Below, in pieces: positions 17,496 through 26,291 of a DNA stretch of 64,000 bases. The stretch is from Sphingomonadales bacterium. GTDB taxonomy: Bacteria; Bacteroidota; Bacteroidia; Flavobacteriales_D; Crocinitomicaceae. A program made the translations under genes and the position numbers. Position 1 is the stretch's first letter. Every line of letters starts with the position of its first letter. Below the pieces are notes generated by a model, which was not told the DNA's origin, ran no database searches, and was given only the letters and a program-made list of their open reading frames with translations. The stretch spans positions 83,848 to 147,847 of the forward strand of contig VHBC01000005.1 of assembly GCA_016872115.1 (NCBI GenBank), given 5' to 3'.

Positions 17496-18190
17496 GATTC
17501 GTCTGTCGATTTTTCGACTTTGATTCTGGAGGGTTTTCTAGGTAGCTTGTACTTCGGCTTATGAAAATCACTTTTGTAGCCATCTGTTTTTTCTATGCGG
17601 TACACCAAACCAAGGCTGTACTGACTATAAGAAGCACTCCCTAAAATATCTACAAGTCCAAATTTATAAACACCCTGAGCCTGTAGCCCAATTTGTTTAC
17701 TTAACCAAAAAGTGCAGCCTGCGGATAAATTAACCGTTGGCGTCAGCATTGGAGCGCTTTGTTTAGCGTCAGCATTGCGCAGGCTGAATCCTAGGCCGGA
17801 ACCTAAATATGGATCAATGGCACCGCGTCCTAATTGCTTATAAAAAGAGTACTTCAGTGCAGCGTCGAAATAGCCGATAAAACCATTGACATTAATGGAA
17901 TCGTTGACCAACCTGTCTGATTTATAGGGTTGCGCTCCGAGAACCCCCTCGACGCTCCAACCATTGTAGATGTAACGGTCCGCATACAATCTCGATGGAA
18001 AGGGTAGGCCGTGCAATTGATCGATTGGAACTGGGTTGAGTTCTTGGCCGTCATCGTCAGTGGTTGTCCAAGCAATGCCAAATTGCCAAAAGTAGTTGTC
18101 CCGGTTGGTAATCATTTTATCAGGTTGGGCAAAAGAGATTGACCCAGCAATGAGTAAAATAGAGCAAATGAAGAGAGAGAATGCGCGCAT
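17492..18190 (-). CDS. Predicted outer-membrane beta-barrel protein
   Basis: The ATG at 18190 gives a signal peptide (FICSILLIAGSISFAQ); upstream ATGs lie beyond the -7 element (232 aa). The body has alternating hydrophobic strands, DPYLGSGLGF, a Gly-rich strand pattern and YSLGLVYRIEK, typical of OmpW/porin-like eight-strand barrels. It ends in a basic, probably periplasmic tail (KYKLPRKPSRIKVEKS) after the last strand, which is unusual for a barrel. No family assigned. Confidence 0.65.
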   Translation of the reverse strand: MRAFSLFICSILLIAGSISFAQPDKMITNRDNYFWQFGIAWTTTDDDGQELNPVPIDQLHGLPFPSRLYADRYIYNGWSVEGVLGAQPYKSDRLVNDSINVNGFIGYFDAALKYSFYKQLGRGAIDPYLGSGLGFSLRNADAKQSAPMLTPTVNLSAGCTFWLSKQIGLQAQGVYKFGLVDILGSASYSQYSLGLVYRIEKTDGYKSDFHKPKYKLPRKPSRIKVEKSTDES

Positions 18191-18207
18191 ATGATCGTTT
18201 CTAAGAA

Positions 18208-18215
18208 CAAATTTA
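18208..18215 (-). promoter_or_regulatory. -7 element for the outer-membrane barrel gene
   Basis: TAAATTTG on the minus strand, 17 bases before the ATG at 18190. It rules out the longer in-frame start at 18220. No convincing -33 TTG at the usual distance. Confidence 0.4.
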
Positions 18216-18297
18216 AACATTAAAGCAAACGCTGAACTTTCCCGTAAATAAATGAATTGACAATCTTTTGTTGATGTTCTGTTTGGCATTAAATGAG

Positions 18298-18305
18298 TAA
18301 ATTTG
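18298..18305 (+). promoter_or_regulatory. -7 element for the IPExxxVDY-type gene and pyk
   Basis: TAAATTTG, a perfect match. TTG (18271-18273) is 24 bases upstream, somewhat long. The ATG starts 6 bases later. Confidence 0.4.
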
Positions 18306-18311
18306 AATCCA

Positions 18312-18740
18312 ATGGGAAAAGTTAAAAAATACGAACTCACCCTCGACGACGAACAACCCTTCGAAGTTTACGGAATTTCTACTGCTTTTGCCGATTACCG
18401 ACTCTGTTGGGAGCTCAATCAAACACTTGGTATTCTCCTCGAGAAACAAACCAAACACTTTGAAATGTTTATCCCGAAACTAAAAGCGCAACACGCATTT
18501 AGTTATTTTTTTTTCGAGGACCAAGAATTGCTCACGCGTTTTTATTTGATCAAAAACAAGCAAGAGCAACAACTCTTGCAAGCAGATCGGCCAATGATTG
18601 ATTATTTTTTAGTACTCAAAGAAAACTTTTCACATGAGCCTATAGATTTGATTGATCAACTCAGAAAAATCAACGGTGTGGTTGCCGTGTTTGAATTCAA
18701 CCACGAAGAATTTGACATTTTAGATTACCTTACAAGCTGA
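18312..18740 (+). CDS. IPExxxVDY-family-like protein
   Basis: 142 residues from the ATG at 18312 (18303 in the track is a TTG within the -7 element). Bacteroidota commonly encode an IPExxxVDY protein just before pyruvate kinase. This protein has the right size and place and a related ADRPMIDYFLVLKEN segment, but the IPE triplet is replaced by QAD, so the hallmark is degenerate. Role unknown. It ends 1 base before the pyk start, so translation is probably coupled. Confidence 0.6.
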   Translation: MGKVKKYELTLDDEQPFEVYGISTAFADYRLCWELNQTLGILLEKQTKHFEMFIPKLKAQHAFSYFFFEDQELLTRFYLIKNKQEQQLLQADRPMIDYFLVLKENFSHEPIDLIDQLRKINGVVAVFEFNHEEFDILDYLTS

Positions 18741-18741
18741 C

Positions 18742-20160
18742 ATGAAAAACACCAAAATAGTGGCCACTATGGGCCCAGCCTCACTTAAAAAAGAAGTACT
18801 TGCAGACATGATGCGCGCTGGCCTCAATGTTTGTCGTTTGAATTTCGCACACGGAAGTCATCAAGATCATTCAGGTGCTGTAGCGCTTATCCGTGAGCTC
18901 AATGACGAACTCGGATTAAACGTAGGCATTCTTGCCGATTTACAAGGCCCCAAAATCCGTACGCACGAAATGGAAAACAATGGCGTGCTCATAGAGGAGG
19001 GGCAACACATCGAGGTTGTGGTGGAAAAAGTTCTTGGTAATAACCAAAGATTTTCAATCAACTATCATTTATTACCCCGTGACGTGAATCCCGGCGAATG
19101 TATTTTGCTCGACGACGGTAAGTTGGTACTTGAAGTACTCGAAACGGATAAAAAAGAAAAGATTCGTTGCCTCGTCATTCAAGGTGGTTTATTGTGCTCA
19201 AAAAAAGGTGTCAATTTTCCGAACACGAAAATATCGATGCCGTCTCTTACAGAAAAAGACATCGAAGACCTCAACTTCGCACTCAAACTAGGTGTAGACT
19301 GGATTGGTTTATCTTTTGTGCGAAGTTCAAAGTGTATTTCAGATCTCAAAGAAAGAATAGCCAAAAAAAGAAGCATTGCAAAGGTTGTTGCCAAAATTGA
19401 AAAACCAGAGGCACTTAAGAATATCGATGAAATCATAGAACTCAGCGACGCCCTAATGGTGGCCCGTGGTGACCTCGGCGTCGAGATTCCATATCAAAAT
19501 GTGCCGCTCATTCAAAAAATGATCATCAGCAAATCGGTTTCCAAAGCAAAGCCGGTTATTGTAGCAACCCAAATGATGGAATCCATGCTAAATAGCCTTA
19601 CCCCGAGCCGAGCCGAGGTCAATGATGTAGCGAACGCGGTCCTTGATGGCGCCGATGCCGTCATGCTTTCTGGCGAAACTTCGGTAGGCCAATATCCTGT
19701 ACAAGTGGTGCAAACCATGGCCAACATCATCAAAGAGATGGAACAGCACCCCAGTATGTACCATAAAGAAGAATTGCCACCCAAAGGAAGCCGGCGTTTT
19801 ATTTCCGATTCCATCTGTTTTAATGCCTGCCGTTTGGCTCAACGCGTAGAGGCCAATGCCATCATCACCATGACCTTTTCTGGCTACACCGCATATAAAA
19901 TCGCTTCTCAACGTCCGGCTTCTCCTATATATGTATTCACGCACAATCGCAAAATTCTTACGCAACTCAATTTAGTGTGGGGCGTTCGTGCATTTTACTA
20001 CAATAAGCGAATTTCTACTGACCACACAATCGCAGATATCAAACATTTGATGAAAGAAGATGGTTACTTGAATGTTGGCGATGTCGTGATCAATGTGGCA
20101 TCGATTCCACTTGAGGACTTAGGCGGATCAAATATGTTGAAGCTCAGCTACGTAGATTAA
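18742..20160 (+). CDS. pyk: Pyruvate kinase
   Basis: 472 residues. The N-terminal KIVATMGPAS, substrate and metal motif VAKIEKPEALKNIDEIIELSDALMVARGDLGVEIP, and MLSGETSVGQYPVQVVQTM are diagnostic. Domains run A (1-70), B cap (71-170), A (171-340) and C (350-472). Catalyses phosphoenolpyruvate plus ADP to pyruvate plus ATP. Directly downstream of the IPExxxVDY-type gene. Ordinary enzyme with no anomalies. Confidence 0.97.
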   Translation: MKNTKIVATMGPASLKKEVLADMMRAGLNVCRLNFAHGSHQDHSGAVALIRELNDELGLNVGILADLQGPKIRTHEMENNGVLIEEGQHIEVVVEKVLGNNQRFSINYHLLPRDVNPGECILLDDGKLVLEVLETDKKEKIRCLVIQGGLLCSKKGVNFPNTKISMPSLTEKDIEDLNFALKLGVDWIGLSFVRSSKCISDLKERIAKKRSIAKVVAKIEKPEALKNIDEIIELSDALMVARGDLGVEIPYQNVPLIQKMIISKSVSKAKPVIVATQMMESMLNSLTPSRAEVNDVANAVLDGADAVMLSGETSVGQYPVQVVQTMANIIKEMEQHPSMYHKEELPPKGSRRFISDSICFNACRLAQRVEANAIITMTFSGYTAYKIASQRPASPIYVFTHNRKILTQLNLVWGVRAFYYNKRISTDHTIADIKHLMKEDGYLNVGDVVINVASIPLEDLGGSNMLKLSYVD

Positions 20161-20181
20161 CGGAATTTACCCCCGTTTTTT
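20159..20181 (+). terminator. Weak intrinsic terminator overlapping the pyk stop
   Basis: AACGG (20159-20163) pairs with CCGTT (20173-20177) across a 9-base loop, followed by TTTT. The 5-bp stem begins inside the stop codon. Weak, so some read-through into recJ is likely. Confidence 0.4.
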
Positions 20182-20198
20182 AAACGTACTTTTAGGGA

Positions 20199-21920
20199 AT
20201 GAAAGCAAATTGGCTCTTGCGACCAGCAAGTTTACCGCCTCAAATTTCGGCGCTATCTTCGGCACTACAGGTACCGAATTTTGTTGCCGAAATTCTTTTA
20301 CTGCGTGGAATACAAAACCGAGCACAAGCCGTTGATTTTTTTAATCCGACTGCACAAGCCCTGCACAATCCTTTTCTCATGAAAAACATGGATGCAGCAG
20401 TAGGGCGCTTGCAACAGGCCATCAGTCGGCAAGAAAACGTTTTGCTTTACGGAGACTACGACGTTGATGGCACCACCGCAGTAGCCCTCATGTCAGAGCA
20501 ACTTCAGCGCTTAGGTCTCCAATGTGAACACTACATTCCAGATCGTTACCGAGAAGGCTATGGCGTGAGTAAAATAGGCATAGAACACGCCATTCGCCAA
20601 GGCATTACACTACTCATAACACTAGATTGCGGTATCAAAGCCCACGATCAATTTGAGCGTGCAAATGTGGCGGGTATTGATTGTATTGTTTGTGATCACC
20701 ACCAGCCAGACAGCACCCTTCCTGCTGCAATTGTACTGAATCCCAAACAGCCCAATTGTACTTACCCCTACAAAGAACTTTCTGGTTGTGCTGTTGCATA
20801 TAAATTACTACAAGGACTTTACCAGCAACTCGAAAAAGATGAGGCTCCCCTTGAGGAAAGTCTCGATTTAGTTGCCTTGTCTATCGGTGCTGACATCGTT
20901 GAATTGCTCGGAGAAAACAGAATACTTTGCGCAAAAGGTTTGGCGCAACTCAATGCTTGCCCTCGGCCAGCCTTTTTAGCCATACTCGAACTGGCTACTA
21001 AACAATTGCCTCTGACTTTGCGCGATGTCGTTTTTACTCTAGCACCTAGAATCAATGCAGCAGGTAGAATTGCATCTGGTCAGCGCGCCGTAGACTGGAT
21101 GCGCAGTTCAGACCAACATGAAATTGACCAACTTGCGTTAGAGATCAATACAGACAACACTACACGGCGCGCCTTAGATCAACAAACCACCGTAGAAGCA
21201 CTCGCTCAAATCGCAGCCAATACGTTATTTGAGCAGCAGTATGCTACCGTGGTTTTTGATCCGACTTGGCACAAAGGAGTGGTAGGCATTGTCGCTTCAA
21301 GGCTCATAGAAACCCATTATAGGCCAACAATAGTATTGACGGAATCTAATGGAGTACTGACGGGTTCTGCGCGTTGTATGGCACCATTACATCTTTATGA
21401 ACTCCTTGAAAGTTGTCAGGAGCACCTCCTTCAATTTGGCGGGCATCAGTTTGCAGCCGGACTTACCTTAATGCCTGAACAATTCTATGCATTTAGGAAT
21501 GCCTTCGACAATGCTGTAGCCAATGCACTTGGACAGCAAAAGTTAGAACCCAAAATCACTATTGACACCCAACTCAAATTTTCGGAGCTAGGAAGTAATC
21601 CATCCCTTCACTTCAAACGTATTTTGCAAATTTTGAACGCCTTTGAGCCCTGTGGCCCTGGCAATCTTCATCCTGTATTTCTTGCCAAGAGATGTTTGAT
21701 TTTAGATTATCGGATTCTCAAAGGGTCACATCTTAAGCTCAAACTCATTCAAGAAGACAGCCAAGTGGCCATCGAGGCAATTGGTTTCAATTTAGCAACT
21801 TTGGAGGCGGAACTTGCCGTGGGTTTCTTTGTCGATATTGCATTTCAGATCAGTGCCAATACTTATCAAAACAGAACGACCTTGCAACTCGTCATTCAAG
21901 ATTTGTGCACGAGCGCCTAA
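20199..21920 (+). CDS. recJ: Single-stranded-DNA-specific exonuclease RecJ
   Basis: 573 residues. DHH phosphoesterase motifs are visible: YGDYDVDGTTAVAL (motif I), LDCGIKA, CDHHQPD (the DHH triad), and the DHHA1 domain with HKGVVGIVASRL and FGGHQFAAGLTL. The C-terminal part is the OB-fold DNA-binding domain (EPCGPGNLHPVF, HLKLKL). It is a 5'-3' ssDNA exonuclease for recombination and mismatch repair. Starts 38 bases after pyk. Confidence 0.96.
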   Translation: MKANWLLRPASLPPQISALSSALQVPNFVAEILLLRGIQNRAQAVDFFNPTAQALHNPFLMKNMDAAVGRLQQAISRQENVLLYGDYDVDGTTAVALMSEQLQRLGLQCEHYIPDRYREGYGVSKIGIEHAIRQGITLLITLDCGIKAHDQFERANVAGIDCIVCDHHQPDSTLPAAIVLNPKQPNCTYPYKELSGCAVAYKLLQGLYQQLEKDEAPLEESLDLVALSIGADIVELLGENRILCAKGLAQLNACPRPAFLAILELATKQLPLTLRDVVFTLAPRINAAGRIASGQRAVDWMRSSDQHEIDQLALEINTDNTTRRALDQQTTVEALAQIAANTLFEQQYATVVFDPTWHKGVVGIVASRLIETHYRPTIVLTESNGVLTGSARCMAPLHLYELLESCQEHLLQFGGHQFAAGLTLMPEQFYAFRNAFDNAVANALGQQKLEPKITIDTQLKFSELGSNPSLHFKRILQILNAFEPCGPGNLHPVFLAKRCLILDYRILKGSHLKLKLIQEDSQVAIEAIGFNLATLEAELAVGFFVDIAFQISANTYQNRTTLQLVIQDLCTSA

Positions 21921-21935
21921 CTTTACGTAAGTTTG
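21903..21935 (+). promoter_or_regulatory. Promoter for ribE, inside the recJ 3' end
   Basis: TTG (21903-21905), 22 bases, then TAAGTTTG (21928-21935). The riboflavin synthase ATG is only 4 bases further on, so the transcript would be leaderless or nearly so. No FMN riboswitch is present. Confidence 0.55.
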
Positions 21936-21939
21936 TACT

Positions 21940-22527
21940 ATGTTTACAGGAATCATCGAAGAAGTTGGTCAGGTACTCGCCATTGATCACGACGCGGGCA
22001 ATATCCATTTTACAATTGGTTCTTTGCTTTCGTCAGGGTTTAAAATTGACCAAAGCGTAGCACATAATGGCTGTTGTTTAACCGTAGTGGCACAGCAAGC
22101 CAACCAACATACAGTTACTGCTATTCAAGAAACACTCAACAAAACCAATTTGGGATCTTGGGTGGTGGGCACCAAAGTCAATTTAGAACGCTGCATGCAA
22201 CTTGGCGGTCGTCTAGATGGTCATATGGTTCAGGGCCATGTCGACTGCATTGGAACGTGCACTGACGTTCAGGACGAAAACGGCTCTTGGCGTTTTACTT
22301 TTGCGCATCCACAAGATTTTGTTACCGTGGAGAAAGGTTCAATTACGGTAAATGGCACAAGTTTAACCGTTGTCGATTCGCAAAAAGGAAGCTTTTCAGT
22401 TTGCATTATACCTTACACCTATGAGCATACAAATTTTCATGACCTTACTGTAGGTGCTGAGGTCAATTTGGAATTTGATATTATCGGCAAGTACGTTGCA
22501 CGTTACCTAAGTTTGCAACATCCTTAG
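21940..22527 (+). CDS. ribE: Riboflavin synthase, alpha chain
   Basis: 195 residues made of two homologous lumazine-binding barrels: MFTGIIEEVGQV at the N-terminus, NGCCLTVV, GRLDGHMVQGHVD, VNGTSLTVVD and the second-barrel GKYVARY. Converts two 6,7-dimethyl-8-ribityllumazine molecules to riboflavin. Stand-alone gene with no other rib gene nearby. The 3' end overlaps the convergent TPR gene stop by 4 bp. Confidence 0.96.
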   Translation: MFTGIIEEVGQVLAIDHDAGNIHFTIGSLLSSGFKIDQSVAHNGCCLTVVAQQANQHTVTAIQETLNKTNLGSWVVGTKVNLERCMQLGGRLDGHMVQGHVDCIGTCTDVQDENGSWRFTFAHPQDFVTVEKGSITVNGTSLTVVDSQKGSFSVCIIPYTYEHTNFHDLTVGAEVNLEFDIIGKYVARYLSLQHP

Positions 22528-24188
22528 TTGCGCACAGGTGCCTCAGGCTTCGGCGTAGAACCTGGTGTAGTTGCTGGTGCAGGGTCTTTGATACCCAATG
22601 CTTTTTTGGCAACTTGATCGTTTGGTTCTACCTGTAAGATTTGCTCAAAAAAAGACTTCGCTTTGTCGAGATCCTTTGCAGGTGATTTTGAGTAGTAGTC
22701 TGCAACATAGCGCAAGGACTCAAGAACAAATGCTTTTTTAGATGGCTGTGTACGGTCTTCCGGCTTGACAATCTCTGTTACCTTAAAGTAATAAGGGAAG
22801 GCCAACCATTTCTCATTATTGGTATCCATTTTGTAATTGGCACGACCACGATAGATGTAGCCAGGCACATAGGTGCTGTCGTTCTTAATAACAACTTGAA
22901 AAATGCTATCTGCAGTTTTGTAATCATTGCGACCAAAATAATATGCCTTACCAAGTTCATATTCTTCTTGAGCTTGTAGCTTTCCATTTTTCTGACGACG
23001 TAATTCGTAAGCACTTATGAGTTTATCGTACATTTTGTTTTTTGTATAAAGCTTGATAAGTTCGTTTGATAGCTCTTTGTACGAGATATCATTAATGCTC
23101 GCAGCTTTTTCAAATTCGATGATCGCTAAGCTATCTTTGCCCTGCTTTTGATAAGTGTTTCCGCGTACTTTGTAGTCTTGGTAGTTGATTTTGTCCGCAG
23201 GTACGATAGCAAAGAAACGATTAGAAGCATTGAGCGCGTTTACCAAGCTAAGAGAATCTGTACTTTCAGCGTAGGCAAATGCAAACATGCGCTCAGTATA
23301 GAAGTTGCTGAAGCCACTGTTTTTAAGCACTTCCAACTGGCTCAATAAGCCGGTGTATTCCTTGGCAGCAAAAAGAGCGTTTGCATAACGATAGCGAGAT
23401 TCAGTATTATTGTTGAGTTCAAGGTATTTCTCCCAGTTTTCAATGGCTTGCTTGTTCTTGCCAAACATGAGGTAAAGCTCTGCATTGAGGCGGTATGCCG
23501 GTGCATATGTTGGATCAATGGTTTTGGCTTCATTGTACATTTTGTTGGCTTCTGGTTCGTTTTTCGCGCGTTGATAAATGAGCGCTTTACGCACAATACC
23601 ACGCGGCGATTTTGGATTGAGCACCAACACTTGGTTGTAAGCTTTGAGCGCTTCAGAAGCGTCGGAAGAATTGCGTGCGTAGAGGGCATCGCCTTTGAGC
23701 AAGTAGTTGTCTTCGTTTGTAGGATCTTTCAGAATAGCTTCTTCGAGTAAAATAAGGGCTTTGTCGATATTTTTGTTAGGTGCCTCGATGTAGATTTCAG
23801 CAATACCGCGAATCACTTCAGCTTTTTTCAGCTTGTTTTTTTTAGTCATTAGCAAAGCTTTGGTGAACTCGGCTTCAGCTTCTGTGGTTTTACCTTCGAG
23901 CCATAAAACACGACCATAACCAACTAGCGGTAAAGCACGCAATTTATCGACTTCATAACCTTTCTTCCACATCATTTTGGCAGAGTCGATTTCTTCTTTT
24001 TCGAAGTAACAATCGCCAAAATAAAAGTAGTTGTCACCATTGATAGGGTCAGCAGCAACCAATTTCTTGTAATCGGCGATGGCGTCGAGGTAACGCTCGT
24101 TTTCTGTTTTGCCAATGGCTTGCTGAAGCGTTTGTGCATAGCTGAGACCGGTTAGCAAGATGGTGCTGAGGAGTAAGATGCGTTTCAT
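22524..24188 (-). CDS. Secreted tetratricopeptide-repeat protein
   Basis: 554 residues with a signal peptide (LLLSTILLTGLSYAQ) and TPR units along nearly its whole length: for example LDAIADYKKLVAADPINGDNYFYFGDCYFEKEE, EALKAYNQVLVLNPKSPRGI and ANKMYNEAKTIDPTYAPAYRLNAELY. The tail is Pro-rich (PAPATTPGSTPKPEAPVRN). Periplasmic scaffold, specific partner unknown. It ends the minus-strand run after the PBP-like lipoprotein and the TonB operon, an arrangement common in Bacteroidota, but has its own promoter. Confidence 0.82.
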   Translation of the reverse strand: MKRILLLSTILLTGLSYAQTLQQAIGKTENERYLDAIADYKKLVAADPINGDNYFYFGDCYFEKEEIDSAKMMWKKGYEVDKLRALPLVGYGRVLWLEGKTTEAEAEFTKALLMTKKNKLKKAEVIRGIAEIYIEAPNKNIDKALILLEEAILKDPTNEDNYLLKGDALYARNSSDASEALKAYNQVLVLNPKSPRGIVRKALIYQRAKNEPEANKMYNEAKTIDPTYAPAYRLNAELYLMFGKNKQAIENWEKYLELNNNTESRYRYANALFAAKEYTGLLSQLEVLKNSGFSNFYTERMFAFAYAESTDSLSLVNALNASNRFFAIVPADKINYQDYKVRGNTYQKQGKDSLAIIEFEKAASINDISYKELSNELIKLYTKNKMYDKLISAYELRRQKNGKLQAQEEYELGKAYYFGRNDYKTADSIFQVVIKNDSTYVPGYIYRGRANYKMDTNNEKWLAFPYYFKVTEIVKPEDRTQPSKKAFVLESLRYVADYYSKSPAKDLDKAKSFFEQILQVEPNDQVAKKALGIKDPAPATTPGSTPKPEAPVRN

Positions 24189-24212
24189 GAGATTTGCGTT
24201 TTAATTTCGGGC

Positions 24213-24241
24213 CAAAAATAACCTAGTTTTTTGGGATACAA
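24213..24241 (-). promoter_or_regulatory. Promoter for the TPR gene
   Basis: TATTTTTG on the minus strand (24213-24220) with a TTG (24239-24241) 18 bases upstream; the ATG lies about 24 bases downstream. Confidence 0.55.
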
Positions 24242-24268
24242 AAATTGTGCCTGTTATTATTTCTTGAA

Positions 24269-25174
24269 TTATTGTAAAACCAGCCGAACTGGTGTGAGCG
24301 CAGGAACCAAACCCGACTTTTGTATAATGAGTTGGCCTTTGTCGTCCTTTTTCATAAAGAGAACAAAACCGGTATTCAACCCGGAGCGGCGTCCTTTGTT
24401 GATGATCCAAATATCGCGAATCAGCGGATACTCTTTGGTGTAAATCATGCCAGCATAAGGCTTGTAGGCAGTTTCTGGATCCTTATCATAAACGGCTGCA
24501 ACGCGTAGGCCTTCCATGAATTCAAGAGAAGTTGGGTCGTCTTGGTCAGAGATCCAATTGAGGCCAATTACCCCTATTGTATTTGGATGCGTTTTGACGT
24601 AATTGATGACTTCTTCGTTGGAGTTGAGTGCGGCAACACGGTCTGCTAATTGTTCAATTTGAAGCATGTTGGTCATGAAATTGAAGTTTGCTGAACCTTT
24701 TTGGTCAAAAACAATTTGTTTCACTTCGGCTTTTGACGGCAAAACTTCTTTATTATTGGAAAGAAGGGCTTTGATTTGGTCAACGCTCATTACCGTATCT
24801 GTTATGCCAGGATGCATAATGAGCGCAATGGCGTCGGTTGCAATTTTGTCACTGTGGTACGACACATTTTTGCTTTTAAGGTAGGCCTTTTCTTGGTCAT
24901 TGAAGTCACGGGTAATGACGATTGTTTTAGTTTTGTTATTATAAAAAGCTTCAATGATCTTATTTTCAGCATCAAAATAACCTTTAATTCTGGCTTTTGG
25001 GTATTGGCTCATGAAGGTTTCGATGCAAGTGGTAAAAAGCGGCTTGAATGATTCTTCGATATACAAATGCGTTTTGCCGCGCCCATGGGCGTCTTTTTGG
25101 TATACAAACGGGTTATTGTTGTTATCGCAAGCCGCAAAGAGCAAGGCAATAGCCATAAATAACAAATTTCTCAT
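24269..25174 (-). CDS. PstS-like substrate-binding lipoprotein
   Basis: 301 residues. Lipobox LLFAACD gives a lipidated Cys. The body matches a periplasmic binding protein of the phosphate-binding class (LYIEESFKPLFTTCIETFMSQYPKARI, IVITRDFNDQEKAYLKS, DAIALIMHPGI, VFDQKGSANFNFMTNM, IGVIGLNWISD, PLIRDIWIINKG). No ABC permease or ATPase is adjacent. It follows the TonB/ExbBD operon as in other Bacteroidota, so it may serve an outer-membrane uptake or sensing role rather than a classic ABC importer. Ligand not established. The start overlaps the 64-residue gene by ATGA. Confidence 0.78.
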   Translation of the reverse strand: MRNLLFMAIALLFAACDNNNNPFVYQKDAHGRGKTHLYIEESFKPLFTTCIETFMSQYPKARIKGYFDAENKIIEAFYNNKTKTIVITRDFNDQEKAYLKSKNVSYHSDKIATDAIALIMHPGITDTVMSVDQIKALLSNNKEVLPSKAEVKQIVFDQKGSANFNFMTNMLQIEQLADRVAALNSNEEVINYVKTHPNTIGVIGLNWISDQDDPTSLEFMEGLRVAAVYDKDPETAYKPYAGMIYTKEYPLIRDIWIINKGRRSGLNTGFVLFMKKDDKGQLIIQKSGLVPALTPVRLVLQ

Positions 25175-25365
25175 AGTGTTGAATTTGATTTAAAAGCTTT
25201 ATAAACGCGCCATCCGCGAAACAGACCATAGCCAATGAATACGGCCGTGAGGATAGAACGCCTCCAGGTTTCCATTTCAAAGAGGTCCGTACCCATTAAA
25301 ACAATTGCAAATACAAAGCAAAGTACAACCACCAATAAGCCCAAAGAAAGTTGAATGTATTTCAT
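25171..25365 (-). CDS. Small membrane protein with two transmembrane helices
   Basis: 64 residues: an N-terminal helix (LSLGLLVVVLCFVFAIVLMG) and a second (RSILTAVFIGYGLFRGWRVYKAF) with a basic end. Translationally coupled to the PBP-like lipoprotein gene (ATGA). It lies just after the terminator of the TonB operon. A short conserved-looking inner-membrane protein of unknown function. Confidence 0.7.
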   Translation of the reverse strand: MKYIQLSLGLLVVVLCFVFAIVLMGTDLFEMETWRRSILTAVFIGYGLFRGWRVYKAFKSNSTL

Positions 25366-25373
25366 ATTTTGAA

Positions 25374-25403
25374 GGAAAAAAAATCCCCATCGAGATGGGG
25401 ATT
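25374..25403 (-). terminator. Intrinsic terminator of the exbB-exbD-exbD-tonB operon
   Basis: On the minus strand AATCCCCAT-CTCG-ATGGGGATT is followed by a run of T. Nine-base-pair stem, 4-base loop, strong. It lies between tonB and the 64-residue gene. Confidence 0.85.
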
Positions 25404-25423
25404 GAAAGATGAATAGTGATAGA

Positions 25424-26287
25424 CTATTGCGTGTCGTAGATGATCGGAACGCGCACCCATAGTCTTACAGGACGACCAGACGTTTTAGCTGGTGTCCAGG
25501 CGGGCATTTTGTTAACCACATTCAAGGCTTCTTTGTTACATGATGGGCATTCAACAATTGGGCGTTCAACGCTGGCATTGGAGATACGTCCGTCTTTTTC
25601 AACAACGAAGCGCACTACTACGCGTCCTTTTACACCGAGTTCAATGGCTTCATCAGGATAATTCAAATTGGAATTAATGAAAGCGTTGAGCTTTTCATAG
25701 CCACCAGGGAAAGCTGCGTCTTCTTCAGCTACATCCACTACTGCTTCTGCTTCAGGTTGATTATCCGTGAGACTTGGTCCATCTTCTTGAGTATTAGCTA
25801 AGCCCCAAGATTCGTCACCTTCGTTGGTTTCATCAGAAATAGTAACGTTGTTGAGTTCCGCTTGTGAAACCACTTCGTCTTCGACATAGTCGTCTTCGGC
25901 CACCGGTGCAATAAACGCTTGGGTTTGGGTCATGGGTGGTGGGGGTGGTGTCGTTGGCGGCGGCGGCGGCACGTCTTCTTTAGGAGTGGTAACAGTGAAG
26001 TTTTGTTCGCTGACACGTGGCTTTTTGATTTCTTCTTTAGGTAGGTTCTTGATGATAAACGAAACCGTAAAAGCAAGCCCTGCAAATGCAACTAAACCGG
26101 CTAGTATAAGCGACATGCGCTTATTGTAGCCGGAGCGAAGAACGTAGGCGCCGTATTCGCGGTTGCGGTGAGCAAAGACGGCTTCGTTTCGGCTAACAGA
26201 GGTAATTGCTTCCCAATTTTTGTTGACATAATAGTCGAACAAAGAGAAGCCAGTAACGAGGGCGACGATTACATAAATGACTGTCAT
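25424..26287 (-). CDS. tonB: Energy transducer TonB
   Basis: 287 residues with the Bacteroidota form of TonB: an N-terminal hydrophobic segment, the signature HRNREYGAYVLRSGYNKRM, a second membrane helix (about 60-80), then a Pro-rich stretch (PPPPPTTPPPPPM). The C-terminal TonB domain (GVKGRVVVRFVVEKDGRISNASV ... WVRVPIIY) follows. It transmits proton-motive force to TonB-dependent receptors such as the one encoded at 52-55 kb. Last gene of the exbB-exbD-exbD-tonB operon, 4 bases after exbD. Confidence 0.93.
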   Translation of the reverse strand: MTVIYVIVALVTGFSLFDYYVNKNWEAITSVSRNEAVFAHRNREYGAYVLRSGYNKRMSLILAGLVAFAGLAFTVSFIIKNLPKEEIKKPRVSEQNFTVTTPKEDVPPPPPTTPPPPPMTQTQAFIAPVAEDDYVEDEVVSQAELNNVTISDETNEGDESWGLANTQEDGPSLTDNQPEAEAVVDVAEEDAAFPGGYEKLNAFINSNLNYPDEAIELGVKGRVVVRFVVEKDGRISNASVERPIVECPSCNKEALNVVNKMPAWTPAKTSGRPVRLWVRVPIIYDTQ

Positions 26288-26291
26288 GGCG

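Noticed and set aside
21921-21939. FMN riboswitch before riboflavin synthase
   Set aside because: Only 19 bases separate recJ and ribE, and the region is occupied by a promoter. No room for the aptamer.
24269-25174. Part of a classic Pst phosphate ABC transporter operon
   Set aside because: No PstC, PstA, PstB or PhoU gene is adjacent; the gene sits with the TonB motor, so only the PBP-like fold is claimed.
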